Origin: Vibrio syngnathi
Lineage (GTDB): Bacteria; Pseudomonadota; Gammaproteobacteria; Enterobacterales; Vibrionaceae
Length of the DNA: 64,000 nucleotides
Direction: 5' to 3'
Assembly (NCBI RefSeq): GCF_002119525.1
Contig: NZ_CP017917.1
Location: forward strand, 1 to 64,000
Shown here: positions 18,374 to 27,379 of the stretch, piece after piece
How the letters are laid out: each line of letters begins with the position of its first letter
Position numbering within the stretch: the stretch's first letter is position 1
Program-made: the position numbers and the translations under genes
The notes under the pieces: model-generated
What the model was told of the DNA's origin: nothing
Seen by the model: the letters and a program-made list of their open reading frames with translations, nothing else
Database searches by the model: none

Positions 18374-19078
18374 ATGAACAAAAGTGTCTTAACTAACGTT
18401 ATTGCGTTAGCGCTGCTTGCTGGCGGCTATGCGACAGCAAACCAATACTTACTTTACGCAGGCTTATTCGCCTTTTCTGGTGCCATCACCAACTGGCTTG
18501 CGATTCACATGTTGTTCGAGAAAGTACCCGGCTTATACGGTTCTGGCGTTATTCCTGCACGCTTTGAAGAGTTCAAGGCAGCCATCAAGCAATTGATGAT
18601 GGAACAGTTCTTTACTGAAAGTAACATCGACCGTTTTCTTAGTAGTGAAATGACCGGGAAATCACTCAACCTAGAGCCTGTGATCAAGAAGATTGACTTT
18701 AACCCTGCATTCGATTCACTGGTGCATGTTATCGAAAACTCACAGTTTGGTGGCATGTTAGCGATGGTTGGTGGCACAGAAGCACTACAGCCAATGAAAG
18801 CGCCATTTGTTGAGAAGATGCAAGAATCTGTGATTGAAATCAGCAAGAGTGATTCTGTAAAAAATGCCATCAAGGATGAACTTGAATCGCCTGCAATGAT
18901 GGATGAAATTAAAGAAAACATTGAGGCGATCATCGATCAGCGCTTGAATGAACTGACACCTAAACTGGTTAAAGAGATGGTTCAAGCCATGATCAAAAAA
19001 CATCTTGGTTGGTTGGTCGTTTGGGGTGGGGTATTTGGCGGTGTGATTGGCTTAATCTCTGCGGCAATTACGCTATAA
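18374..19078 (+). CDS. DUF445 family membrane protein
   Basis: A 234-residue protein with an N-terminal pair of hydrophobic helices (about 5-50, with GAITNWLAIHMLFE, the family hallmark) and a final transmembrane helix (WLVVWGGVFGGVIGLISAAI), leaving a helical amphipathic middle. DUF445 proteins are widespread inner-membrane proteins with no settled function. The start ATG follows AGAG 9 bases upstream. It is a single gene with a convergent neighbour. Confidence 0.75.
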   Translation: MNKSVLTNVIALALLAGGYATANQYLLYAGLFAFSGAITNWLAIHMLFEKVPGLYGSGVIPARFEEFKAAIKQLMMEQFFTESNIDRFLSSEMTGKSLNLEPVIKKIDFNPAFDSLVHVIENSQFGGMLAMVGGTEALQPMKAPFVEKMQESVIEISKSDSVKNAIKDELESPAMMDEIKENIEAIIDQRLNELTPKLVKEMVQAMIKKHLGWLVVWGGVFGGVIGLISAAITL

Positions 19079-19144
19079 GCAGTTTATCTGTTCTCATTCT
19101 ATTTGCTCTAACTTAATCTGCTCCCCTTTATCTGACGTTCAACA

Positions 19145-19176
19145 AAAAATGGAAGCTTATTGGCTTCCATTTTTTA
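19145..19176. terminator. Bidirectional terminator between DUF445 and lrp-like genes
   Basis: AAAAAATGGAAGC and GCTTCCATTTTTT make a perfect 13-base stem around a 6-base loop, with A and T tails serving both strands. Confidence 0.85.
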
Positions 19177-19211
19177 TATCTAAATAATCTTGGTAAGGCG
19201 AAAGCAGGCTA

Positions 19212-19700
19212 CTATTTTAGGGTTGCCAATAGCTCGGGGTTCACGCCAAAACCTTTTTTGTGCTCTTCAATCACCACTTCACTGCGCGTCTGAATTACTC
19301 CGGGTAGGGTACCCAACTTAGTTGCCATAAATGCTTGGTACGCCTTCATGTCTTTTACTCGAACCTTGATCATGGTGTCAAAATCCCCCGACAGCGAATA
19401 GCACTCTTCGACTTCAGGCATCGTTTCAACCGCTTGGGCAAATTTATCAAAAATTGAAAAACTGGTTTGATCGAGACGAATATGGATAAACACTTGGACA
19501 TCGAGCCCCAGCTTTTCTGAACAAAGCTCAGCATGATAGCCAGTGATGTAACCCGCTTTTTCCAATCGCTTCAACCGATCAGAGCAAGGTGAAGTCGTTA
19601 GGTTGACCTGTTTGGCCAGCTCGACCACAGGCAAACGGCCTTTCATATGCAGAATTCTTAGTATCTCTTTATCGATACGATCGAGTTGATGCTGAGACAT
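19212..19700 (-). CDS. Lrp/AsnC-family transcriptional regulator
   Basis: A 162-residue regulator. Its N-terminal winged helix (LDRIDKEILRILHMKGRLPV, then TTSPCSDRLKRLEKAGYI) is followed by an AsnC-type ligand-binding domain (residues 70-145; GDFDTMIKVRVKDM, LPGVIQTRSEVVIEE). The start at 19700 is preferred over 19742 because AAGGA lies 6 bases before it and the family begins with this helix. Lrp-type proteins sense amino acids. Since the put genes are 1 kb away, a role in proline control is possible, but the AraC-type gene beside putA is the likelier put regulator. Confidence 0.88.
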   Translation of the reverse strand: MSQHQLDRIDKEILRILHMKGRLPVVELAKQVNLTTSPCSDRLKRLEKAGYITGYHAELCSEKLGLDVQVFIHIRLDQTSFSIFDKFAQAVETMPEVEECYSLSGDFDTMIKVRVKDMKAYQAFMATKLGTLPGVIQTRSEVVIEEHKKGFGVNPELLATLK

Positions 19701-19979
19701 AACATTCCTTAAACATTCTAGATTGTGCTCAGTATATTCCATACTAAGAGCAATCGAAGAAAACCGCGCTCACACATTTAGAAAACTAAATAGGCCATTC
19801 GCATTCACGTTAAATATAAAACCACACAGAGTGATAACAACCCTTATAAATCAAACTCCGGATATTAACAAATTATTATAGGAATGACCCGATTAACAAA
19901 TAAGTTGAGCCAGAAACGAAAGAAAGGATATAGGCCAAAGTGAATAATAGAATTCTCAAAGAGAAAGGATGACTCTATT

Positions 19980-20150
19980 ATGAAAACGCAAGAACTCGCA
20001 TATAAACCTTACGGAATCGGTTCATGGACACACGTAACGGTATCTAAAGATGTTGCCCAAGCACTCGCAAGTGAATACTCAAACTATGGCTGGGAAGTTA
20101 AAGTTGATGGCAATGTCGTCGAAGCAGAACCTGCACGAAAAGCGGCATAG
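19980..20150 (+). CDS. Small protein of unknown function
   Basis: A 56-codon frame begins MKTQELAYKPYGIGSWTHV and ends EAEPARKAA, with AGGAT 10 bases upstream and a good terminator right after the stop. Composition is soluble and mildly charged, with no signal peptide or membrane helix. The isolated position, the Shine-Dalgarno and the terminator argue for a real gene. I do not recognise the family. Confidence 0.65.
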   Translation: MKTQELAYKPYGIGSWTHVTVSKDVAQALASEYSNYGWEVKVDGNVVEAEPARKAA

Positions 20151-20155
20151 AAACG

Positions 20156-20182
20156 AAAAAAACCTCCATCAGGGAGGTTTTT
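20156..20182 (+). terminator. Terminator after the 56-residue gene
   Basis: AACCTCC / GGAGGTT with a 5-base loop, an A tract before and a T tract after. It starts within 10 bases of the stop codon. Confidence 0.85.
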
Positions 20183-20212
20183 AAATCTAAGTTAGTAAGC
20201 ACTTACTATAAT

Positions 20213-20437
20213 CTAAGCCAGACCAACTTGGGGAACTGTAGTTCCTGTTTCACAACGACAGTTGCACGTTCGACAGAAGTGCTGAGTTTCCATGTCGTAG
20301 TACAGGTTTCCACTAAATAGCTTTGACGTCCATTGCATCATACGGCCAGATGTTGTCTCAGGCTCAGATTCACAACGTTTCATTATAGACTTATGTAGTG
20401 TTGTTTTTTTACATCCTTTGCAATAGAGATCAGGCAT
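20213..20437 (-). CDS. Small zinc-ribbon protein
   Basis: A 74-residue cysteine-rich protein with a CxxC pair at the N-terminus (LYCKGCKK), a lone Cys (MKRCESE) and a C-terminal cluster CRTCNCRCE. This suits one or two zinc ribbons. AGGA lies 7 bases upstream of the ATG. The function is unknown. Such small ribbons often bind nucleic acid or partner proteins. It is transcribed alone, opposite to the preceding small gene. Confidence 0.65.
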   Translation of the reverse strand: MPDLYCKGCKKTTLHKSIMKRCESEPETTSGRMMQWTSKLFSGNLYYDMETQHFCRTCNCRCETGTTVPQVGLA

Positions 20438-20631
20438 ACCTTTGTCCTATAGGTCTTTAGTGGTTACTGATAATTGACACATGATGTCCAATTCAGTGTA
20501 ACAATTCACCGAGCTAATAACAAAAGTGAGCGTCAAGTTCAAAAAATAGCCATTTTATCGTTTGTTTTTTGACATCAAGCGCTATAGAAAGTCTCCCTCT
20601 TCTATGTTTTTCTTCTATCATTTGGTTTCAA

Positions 20632-20644
20632 TTTACATTGTAAA
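20632..20644. promoter_or_regulatory. parS2: parS2 site 4
   Basis: TTTACATTGTAAA matches the ParB2 consensus at every defined base. It is intergenic, about 16 kb from the first cluster. Confidence 0.85.
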
Positions 20645-20716
20645 CCTCACAACCGCCGTATTTCCCCTGTATTCAGCAGAATTTTTAATAAGACAAAGGT
20701 AGTGCCCGCATAAAAA

Positions 20717-20742
20717 AATAGAGCCACCGAAGTGACTCTATT
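20717..20742 (-). terminator. Terminator of putP
   Basis: AATAGAG / CTCTATT with an inner CAC/GTG pairing. On the minus strand the hairpin is followed by a run of T (seen as AAAAAAA on the plus strand). It ends the put operon. Confidence 0.8.
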
Positions 20743-20811
20743 GCTTTTATTGTTCAATTACTTTTTTACAATTGCTTTTTAGCTCATGTTCTTTTGCTAA
20801 TTCACATGTGT

Positions 20812-20824
20812 TTTACAATGTAAA
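20812..20824. promoter_or_regulatory. parS2: parS2 site 5 (abuts the putP stop)
   Basis: TTTACAATGTAAA is a perfect consensus match immediately adjoining the putP stop codon at 20825-20827. Confidence 0.85.
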
Positions 20825-22318
20825 TTAGTCTAGCTCAACTAGGTTCTTCTCGAACTCAGCGTGTTGCTTTTTCACTTCGTCTTCTGGTTCGCCAGTCATT
20901 AGGCTCACAATCACGATAGAAAGCGTCGATAGGATGATTCCCGGTACGATTTCGTAAACATCGAACCAACCGCCCGTCAATTGCTTCCAAAGTACAATCG
21001 TAACACCACCAACTACGATACCCGCTAGAGCGCCGTTACGGTTCATACGAGACCAGTACAGGCTTAATACGATGGCAGGGCCGAATGCAGCACCAAAACC
21101 AGCCCATGCGTAAGATACAAGGCCAAGTACTGAGCTGTCTGGTGTCATCGCCAGAACAAGAGCAACAAGAGAAATTAGAATAACAGCGAAACGGCCGACA
21201 CGAACAATCTCTTCTGACGTTGCGTCTTTCTTCAAAACTTGCTTATACAGATCTTCTGCCATTGCAGATGAAGAAACAAGAAGCTGTGAATCCGCAGTAC
21301 TCATGATTGCCGCTAAGATTGCAGCCAGTAGGATACCGGCGATTACTGGGTGGAACATCGCGTTCACAAGAAGCATGAAGGTCTTTTCGCCATCGTCTAG
21401 CTTAGGTGCACCAGAGTTAGTCACATAGATTAGACCCACAAGACCCACAAGCATTGCACCAACCATAGACAGTGCAGTCCAGATCACTGCAATGCGACGT
21501 GCCGCTGTTAGGTCTTTATTACTACGTGTTGCTTTGAAACGTGCAAGGATATGTGGCTGACCGAAGTAACCCAAACCCCATGCCGCGAGAGAGATGATCG
21601 CAATAGCAGAAAGAGGTTCACCTTTCGCATCATTCCATAGCGTAAGTAGCTCTGGGTTGATGTTGTGTAGGTCGCTAGAAAGCTGACCTAGGCCACCGTT
21701 CATTGCCGCGATGGGTACAATCAATAGCGCTGCAGACATCAGTAGACCTTGAACCAAGTCAGTCCAAGATACCGCAAGGAAACCACCAAACAGGGTGTAA
21801 GAAACGACACATACTGTACCGATAATTACCGCTGTTGTGTAATCAAGGCCGAATACCGTTTCAAACAATTTACCACCAGCTACCAAGCCTGAACTTGTGT
21901 AGAAAAGGAAGAATAAAAGGATAAAGAAAGCAGAAATCGTTTGGATCAGCTTAGAGTTATCATTGAAGCGGCGAGATAGGAACTCAGGCAGCGTCAGTGA
22001 TTCAGTTGTAATGCTGTAAGTACGTAGACGTTTTGCACTGATTAACCAGTTTGCCCAAGTACCCACAAGTAGGCCACCAGCAAGCCAAAATGCTTCAAAG
22101 CCAGCAGCGTAAGCGTAACCAGGCAGGCCAAGTAGCAACCAACCACTCATGTCTGATGCACCAGCAGAAAGTGCAGCAGGCCATGGGCCTAACGAACGAC
22201 CACCTAGGAAGTAGTCAGTTGAGTTAGATGTACGTTTGTAAGCAATAACACCGATCGCTAGCATCATAATTAGATACGCAATGAACGTCGTCGTTATTGC
22301 AAAACTGTTTTCTATCAT
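20825..22318 (-). CDS. putP: PutP, sodium/proline symporter
   Basis: Inner-membrane sodium:solute symporter that imports L-proline. About 497 residues form some 13 transmembrane helices. Family motifs are visible: FLGGRSLGPWPAALSAGASDMSGWLL near residue 40, YTLFGGFLAVSWTDLVQG near 190, and a sodium-site serine/threonine stretch LAAIMSTADSQLLVSSSA near 335. The start at 22318 is chosen because GAGG lies 8 bases upstream and the first helix begins directly after. The longer frame to 22372 has no such support. It is last gene of the putA-ALDH-like-putP block. Confidence 0.93.
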   Translation of the reverse strand: MIENSFAITTTFIAYLIMMLAIGVIAYKRTSNSTDYFLGGRSLGPWPAALSAGASDMSGWLLLGLPGYAYAAGFEAFWLAGGLLVGTWANWLISAKRLRTYSITTESLTLPEFLSRRFNDNSKLIQTISAFFILLFFLFYTSSGLVAGGKLFETVFGLDYTTAVIIGTVCVVSYTLFGGFLAVSWTDLVQGLLMSAALLIVPIAAMNGGLGQLSSDLHNINPELLTLWNDAKGEPLSAIAIISLAAWGLGYFGQPHILARFKATRSNKDLTAARRIAVIWTALSMVGAMLVGLVGLIYVTNSGAPKLDDGEKTFMLLVNAMFHPVIAGILLAAILAAIMSTADSQLLVSSSAMAEDLYKQVLKKDATSEEIVRVGRFAVILISLVALVLAMTPDSSVLGLVSYAWAGFGAAFGPAIVLSLYWSRMNRNGALAGIVVGGVTIVLWKQLTGGWFDVYEIVPGIILSTLSIVIVSLMTGEPEDEVKKQHAEFEKNLVELD

Positions 22319-22501
22319 TTGATAGTCCTCATTTTGTAGAAAGCCTTCCATGCCTAATTCAATGCAAGACACTCACCGTAAAGGCAAGCGAGTGCATTGA
22401 GTTAGGTATTGAGGCTCCAAGGCGCTAGGGGAGAAAACCAAAAATGGGAAAACCCAAAAATGGAGCAAACCAAAAGTGCTCAGAGCCAATTTTACTGAAG
22501 G

Positions 22502-23206
22502 TTAGTGAGCTTCGCTTCCAAGTTCGAGCAAGGTCGCGTTACCGCCCACGGCTGTTATATTTATAGTTCGCGTACGCTCGGTAATGAAGCGCAGCGATAG
22601 GTGTGGATCATTAGCAACATTCATTGTCACCAGATCCGTTTCAGCCACTAAACCGACGATTGCACCGTCACGCTTAGCAAGCTGTAAATTGATAGCTTGT
22701 GCCGTTTGTGAATTACCCACGTAACCCGCGCTTCGCACATCGCAAGACAGCAGCTGTTGAGCAGCGTCATACGAGGCAACCTGCACCAAGTTGGTTGGTA
22801 GATTCGCTTGTTTTGCGGCGTCAGCAATTAAGGTATTGAACTGCGCATCATCACTGCACAATTGGACGCTGTTACCTGCCAATAGTGCAGCGGTAATCAG
22901 AGCCATTGCCGTTTGTAGTGCTGGCAGTTTGTCTTGGCAATCATCAACAATCACTAAAGCCACACCGCGGCCTGCGGCATACAACTCATTGGTTTCGCCC
23001 GTAGGGCCAGCCATTAGGTGATGCTCAGAAAGCAGCGCAGAGGCTTGCTCTAGATGATAAGTCGCCACTGCAGCCAAAGGCGCAGATTGACTTTCGATCT
23101 CTGATTTGAATGAAAGTACCTGAGCACTCTTATGATCAAAGTCGGTAAGATTCCATTGTTCCCACGCTAACAAAGCATCAGAAAAACCTGTCACTTGATG
23201 AACCAT
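22502..23206 (-). CDS. Stand-alone ALDH-superfamily-like protein of the put operon
   Basis: A 234-residue protein lying 11 bases after putA, in the same operon. Parts resemble an aldehyde-dehydrogenase Rossmann region (ALVIVDDCQDKLPALQTAMALITAALLAGNSVQLCSDD, compare with the cofactor domain of P5C dehydrogenase), but there is no catalytic Cys/Glu pair. Long PutA proteins carry at their C-terminus a non-catalytic ALDH-superfamily domain that helps form the substrate-channelling tunnel. The PutA here lacks that domain, so this gene is plausibly its detached form acting in trans. That is an inference from length, order and fold clues. Confidence 0.6.
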   Translation of the reverse strand: MVHQVTGFSDALLAWEQWNLTDFDHKSAQVLSFKSEIESQSAPLAAVATYHLEQASALLSEHHLMAGPTGETNELYAAGRGVALVIVDDCQDKLPALQTAMALITAALLAGNSVQLCSDDAQFNTLIADAAKQANLPTNLVQVASYDAAQQLLSCDVRSAGYVGNSQTAQAINLQLAKRDGAIVGLVAETDLVTMNVANDPHLSLRFITERTRTINITAVGGNATLLELGSEAH

Positions 23207-23217
23207 GATACTGCTCC

Positions 23218-26200
23218 TTATGCCTTGTCTTGTGATTGAGAGAAATGAACATCAGTAAAGCGGAATAGGTAGTGAGGACCACCCGCTTTAGGGCCAGTAC
23301 CTGATAAGCCTTGGCCGCCGAATGGTTGAACTCCAACAACGGCGCCCACTTGGTCACGGTTGATGTAGCAGTTACCCACGCGCACGTGTTTTTCGATCCA
23401 ACGGTAAGTTGTCTCGTTACGGCTGTGGATACCCATGGTTAGACCAAAACCGGTTTGGTTGATTTGGTCTACCACTTGCGCTAGCTCACTCGCTTTGAAG
23501 CGAACAATGTGTAGCACAGGGCCAAATTGTTCTTCTTTCAAGCAGCTGATGTCATCAATTTCAAAAGCACTTGGTGGAACAAAATCACCATGTTCACAAT
23601 CCGTACCTAGAGAAAGTTGAGCCACCTTCTTCTGGGTATTGGTCATGTTTTCTAAGTGCGCCATTAGCTTCTGTTTCGCGTTTTGGTCGATAACAGGGCC
23701 AACATCGGTTTTATGAAGGTGTGGAATACCAACACTCAGCTCGTCCATTGCACCATGAATCAATCCAACCACGCGGTCTGCAATGTCTTCTTGGATGTAA
23801 AGCACACGTAGTGCAGAACAACGCTGACCTGCTGAAGCGAATGCTGAACGAATCACATCACGAACTACCTGTTCAGGCAGTGCAGTACTGTCGACGATCA
23901 TCGCGTTCTGGCCGCCTGTTTCCGCAATAAACGGAACTGGCTTAGCGTTACGAGTGGCTAATGACACATTGATACGCTGTGCCGTTGGCGTAGAACCAGT
24001 AAAGGCAACGCCCGCAATCGCATCATGGCTTGTTAGTGCACTGCCGATCTCAGCACCGCGACCTGGTAGTAACTGAATCGTGCCAGCAGGGAAGCCCGCT
24101 TCATTCATCAGTTCAACCGCGCGAGCTGCAATCAGGCTTGTTTGCTCGGCAGGCTTAGCCACAACCGTGTTACCTGCAACCAATGCCGCTGTAATTTGGC
24201 CAAGGAAGATAGCTAGAGGGAAGTTCCAAGGGCTGATACAAACGAACACACCACGACCTTGTCGAGAAGCGATTCGTGTTTGGCCATCAAAACCTTTTAG
24301 TTCGAAACCTTGTAGGTTGTCCGCTTGTTTTGCGTAGTAACGACAGAAGTCGACTGCTTCACGTACTTCATCAACACTATCGTGAATTGTCTTACCCGCT
24401 TCTTGATGACAAATCGCCACCAGCTCAGCGAGGTTGTCTTCCATCAGGTCTGCCAACTTATCAAGTGCCGCCGCTTTGGTTTCAACCGATGTTGCGTTCC
24501 AATCAGCGAATGCTGCGTCTGCGCCAGTGATCGCTGCGGAAACATGATCAAGGTTAGCGAAAGCCACCTGCCCCACATTAATACGACGATCATAAGGTGC
24601 AGTCACTTGCTCAACGTTCTGATCAGCCTTGATCATGCTTTCGGCAAGAGATTCACCGTTGATCACAGGGCCCGCAGTCCATTGATTGTTTAGGAAGCCT
24701 TTTACTTGCTCTTCAAACTGATGCGCTTCGCTTTCAATATCAATGTTCACACCGTAAGAGTTCTTACGCTCAGGGAATACCGCTGGAGGCAGAGGAATCT
24801 TAGTGTTGTGCAATGTATCGAACGCCAGAAGCATATCGACAGGATGTTGAGTCAGCTCTGCCACAGGGCAACGCGCATCAACTAGACGGTGTACAAACGA
24901 GCTGTTTGCGCCGTTTTCTAGCAAGCGACGTACTAGGTATGGCAGTAGATCTTTATGGCTGCCAACCGGTGCGTAGATACGTACCGATTGTTGGTAAGCT
25001 TCCATCGCATGGTTGTACAGAGAATCACCCATGCCGTGTAAACGTTGGAATTCAAAGTCTTTATGGTCGGTCATGACGGCAATAGCAGAAACCGTATGAG
25101 CATTGTGGCTCGCAAACTGCGGGAAGATATTGCCACGAACACTTGGGCTCAGTAGGTAACGCGCACAGGCAAGATAAGCAACGTCTGTCGCTTCTTTGCG
25201 TGTGTAAACTGGGTAATCAGTAAAGCCAGCTTGCTGTGACCATTTGATTTCGCTGTCCCAGTAAGCGCCTTTTACTAAGCGAAGCGGGATCAAATCACCT
25301 TGCTCTTTCGCTAGGCGGTTTAGCCATACTAGAACCGGTAGTGCACGCTTTGAGTAAGCTTGAATAACCAAACCAAATTTACCCCAACCTTTTACAAGAT
25401 CGGTACGGTACAGTTTTTCGAATAATTTTAGAGAAAGCTCTAGGCGATCCGCTTCTTCAGCATCAATCGTAATCGCTACATCGAGCTCTACTGCGCGGCG
25501 CAATAGCTGCTCTAGCGTGTCGCAAAGTTCTGTCAATACGCGTTCTTCATTCGCTACTTCGTAACGTGGATGAAGCGCAGAAAGCTTGATAGAAACAGAC
25601 GGTGCTGGGCTTGATTTTGAAGAGACATTCGATTGTGGAGAAACATAGCTGTCTCGACCTACGGCTTCAATCGCCATTAGGTAATCTTTGAAGTATTTGT
25701 TTGCGTCAGCTGTAGTCAGTGCCGCTTCACCTAGCATGTCGTATGAGTAGGTAAAACCTTTGTCACGCATAGACTTACCGTTCTTTTGCGCTTCAGCAAT
25801 GCTGCGGCCAAGAACGAATTGGTGACCCATCACCTTCATTGCTTGGTGCATCGCTTTACGAATCACCGGCTCAGAAAGCTTGTTCACTAAACGGTTTACT
25901 GCTTGACCTGCACTCTGCTCGTTAGATGAAAGTCCAACCACCTTGCCTGTTAGCATTAGGCCCCAAGTTGATGCGTTAACAAAAACTGAGTCAGAATTCT
26001 TCAGGTGAGATTTCCAATCCGCAACGCTTAATTTGTCACGAATCAGTGCATCAGCCGTTGCCGAATCAGGAATACGCATCAAGGCTTCCGCCAGACACAT
26101 CAGCAAGATGCCTTCTTGAGTATCTAAGCTGTACTCAAGCAACAGCGCATCGATCATCTGGATGGAAGTTTTATCCGCACGGATAGCTTCGATCAATGAT

Positions 26201-26373
26201 GTCGTCTTGGCTGTGATCTGCTGCTTTTCAGACTCAGAAGGGGTAGCTAGTGGCAGAAGTTGCTCTAGCCATTGGGTTTCATCCACCATATATAATGGTG
26301 AGATAAGCGTCCAAAGATCAGCAAGCGACTGCTCGTTGAATTCTGGCTTTAACACATCAGTAGCTGTAAACAT
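23218..26373 (-). CDS. putA: PutA, bifunctional proline dehydrogenase / P5C dehydrogenase
   Basis: A 1051-residue enzyme oxidising proline to glutamate in two steps. The FAD-dependent proline dehydrogenase barrel spans roughly residues 150-500 (KLSALHPRYEVA, RLVKGAYWDSEIKWSQ, HNAHTV, EFQRLHGMGD, and the RRLLENGANSSFVHR substrate-binding arginines). The NAD-dependent P5C dehydrogenase spans about 560-1030, with the general base glutamate in ETGGQN and the nucleophile cysteine in AGQRCSALR. There is no N-terminal ribbon-helix-helix domain, so unlike E. coli PutA it cannot be the operon repressor. The C-terminal ALDH-like extra domain is missing and may be supplied by the next gene. Confidence 0.95.
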   Translation of the reverse strand: MFTATDVLKPEFNEQSLADLWTLISPLYMVDETQWLEQLLPLATPSESEKQQITAKTTSLIEAIRADKTSIQMIDALLLEYSLDTQEGILLMCLAEALMRIPDSATADALIRDKLSVADWKSHLKNSDSVFVNASTWGLMLTGKVVGLSSNEQSAGQAVNRLVNKLSEPVIRKAMHQAMKVMGHQFVLGRSIAEAQKNGKSMRDKGFTYSYDMLGEAALTTADANKYFKDYLMAIEAVGRDSYVSPQSNVSSKSSPAPSVSIKLSALHPRYEVANEERVLTELCDTLEQLLRRAVELDVAITIDAEEADRLELSLKLFEKLYRTDLVKGWGKFGLVIQAYSKRALPVLVWLNRLAKEQGDLIPLRLVKGAYWDSEIKWSQQAGFTDYPVYTRKEATDVAYLACARYLLSPSVRGNIFPQFASHNAHTVSAIAVMTDHKDFEFQRLHGMGDSLYNHAMEAYQQSVRIYAPVGSHKDLLPYLVRRLLENGANSSFVHRLVDARCPVAELTQHPVDMLLAFDTLHNTKIPLPPAVFPERKNSYGVNIDIESEAHQFEEQVKGFLNNQWTAGPVINGESLAESMIKADQNVEQVTAPYDRRINVGQVAFANLDHVSAAITGADAAFADWNATSVETKAAALDKLADLMEDNLAELVAICHQEAGKTIHDSVDEVREAVDFCRYYAKQADNLQGFELKGFDGQTRIASRQGRGVFVCISPWNFPLAIFLGQITAALVAGNTVVAKPAEQTSLIAARAVELMNEAGFPAGTIQLLPGRGAEIGSALTSHDAIAGVAFTGSTPTAQRINVSLATRNAKPVPFIAETGGQNAMIVDSTALPEQVVRDVIRSAFASAGQRCSALRVLYIQEDIADRVVGLIHGAMDELSVGIPHLHKTDVGPVIDQNAKQKLMAHLENMTNTQKKVAQLSLGTDCEHGDFVPPSAFEIDDISCLKEEQFGPVLHIVRFKASELAQVVDQINQTGFGLTMGIHSRNETTYRWIEKHVRVGNCYINRDQVGAVVGVQPFGGQGLSGTGPKAGGPHYLFRFTDVHFSQSQDKA

Positions 26374-26459
26374 GCGCTTTCCTTAATCTCACACCCGAAA
26401 AGAGTTCGGGATCTCTACAATGGCTGCAGTGTATTTAGAGTATATAAGGATTACTTGTC

Positions 26460-26476
26460 AAAAACTCCGAGTTTTT
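26460..26476. promoter_or_regulatory. Palindrome upstream of putA
   Basis: AAAAACTC-C-GAGTTTTT is a 17-base perfect palindrome, with a further AAAAACTCG half-site beginning at 26480, between putA and the AraC-type gene. It is a candidate operator or regulator-binding site for proline induction. It could also be a small hairpin terminator for the upstream regulator. Confidence 0.45.
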
Positions 26477-26551
26477 TGCTAAAAACTCGCTTTATTAACA
26501 AAACAAACACAAGGTCACACATAAAACTTTAATATAATATGCCGTTTTGTT

Positions 26552-27379
26552 TCATTGTTTAACAGAAGTTTGCTTTTTGTATTGAGATGGTGACATGCCT
26601 TGAAGGCGAGAAAAGGTGTGAGTAAAGGAGGATTGACCGGAGAAGCCCGCCAGTTCTGCAACCTGTCCAAGGCTAAGATTACCTTGTTCAATAAGGCGTC
26701 GAGAGCGGTCGATACGCTTTCCTAAAACATATTGGTGAGGGGTAATGCCCATTTGATCTTTGAACAACATGTGGAACTGACTTTCGCCTAAAAACACGCT
26801 GCCCGCAAGCTGAGCGACTGAGATCTTATTAGCCAAGTGTTGTTCGATGTAACGATCCAATGCCTCCAAATCAAAACGCGAGTCTTTAATCGAGGTTTCA
26901 AAGGCCGAAATGTGCCTTTGCATTAACGCGATCACCGTGTCATTACAGGCACGGCTTAGTAGAAGATCATCAGGACTGGCCTGCATCTCTTGCACCAACA
27001 TATGAATAAGCTTTTGAATTTGAGCGTCTAATTGGAAGTAAACGTTCGATGATTCTAACTGGTTGATTTTCTCTAGCATCAGAGGGTCATCATCCGTTGG
27101 CACTGGCATATTGAGTACTAGGATGTCCGACTGACCAACCACACCACCGAAAGCATGATCAGAGCTTGCTGTTACTACACAACCCTGACCGGGGCCGACA
27201 AGATTGCCTTTACCGCTGACTTCAAATTCCGCCTGACCTTTCAGACCAATCACCACCTGCGAATAATGATGATCGTGACAATCCATATGCGAAGGCAAAG
27301 TAATGATTTCCGCTGGTCGAGGGCCTGTAAGCCCTAGCGGAGACAAGTCTAGGTTTGGAAAGGGTAAAGGTTTTGGCAT
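26552..27379 (-). CDS. AraC-family regulator, probable PutR
   Basis: A 275-residue regulator with an N-terminal cupin-like sensing domain (DCHDHHYSQVVIGLKGQAEFEVSG) and a C-terminal AraC double helix-turn-helix (KISVAQLAGSVFLGESQFHMLF, then VAELAGFSGQSSFTHTFSRLQGMSPSQYK). It sits upstream of putA in the same direction, separated by 178 bases containing a palindrome. In Pseudomonas an AraC-type PutR activates put genes in response to proline. Because the PutA here lacks a DNA-binding domain, this protein is the natural candidate to do that job. Confidence 0.8.
   Translation of the reverse strand: MPKPLPFPNLDLSPLGLTGPRPAEIITLPSHMDCHDHHYSQVVIGLKGQAEFEVSGKGNLVGPGQGCVVTASSDHAFGGVVGQSDILVLNMPVPTDDDPLMLEKINQLESSNVYFQLDAQIQKLIHMLVQEMQASPDDLLLSRACNDTVIALMQRHISAFETSIKDSRFDLEALDRYIEQHLANKISVAQLAGSVFLGESQFHMLFKDQMGITPHQYVLGKRIDRSRRLIEQGNLSLGQVAELAGFSGQSSFTHTFSRLQGMSPSQYKKQTSVKQ

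Larger units (their letters stand above)
20438..20824. other. Intergenic region between the zinc-ribbon gene and putP
   Basis: Nearly 390 bases without a gene. The region contains two parS2 sites (20632, 20812) and the minus-strand putP terminator (20717). The stretch before 20630 should hold the promoter of the zinc-ribbon gene. Confidence 0.7.
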
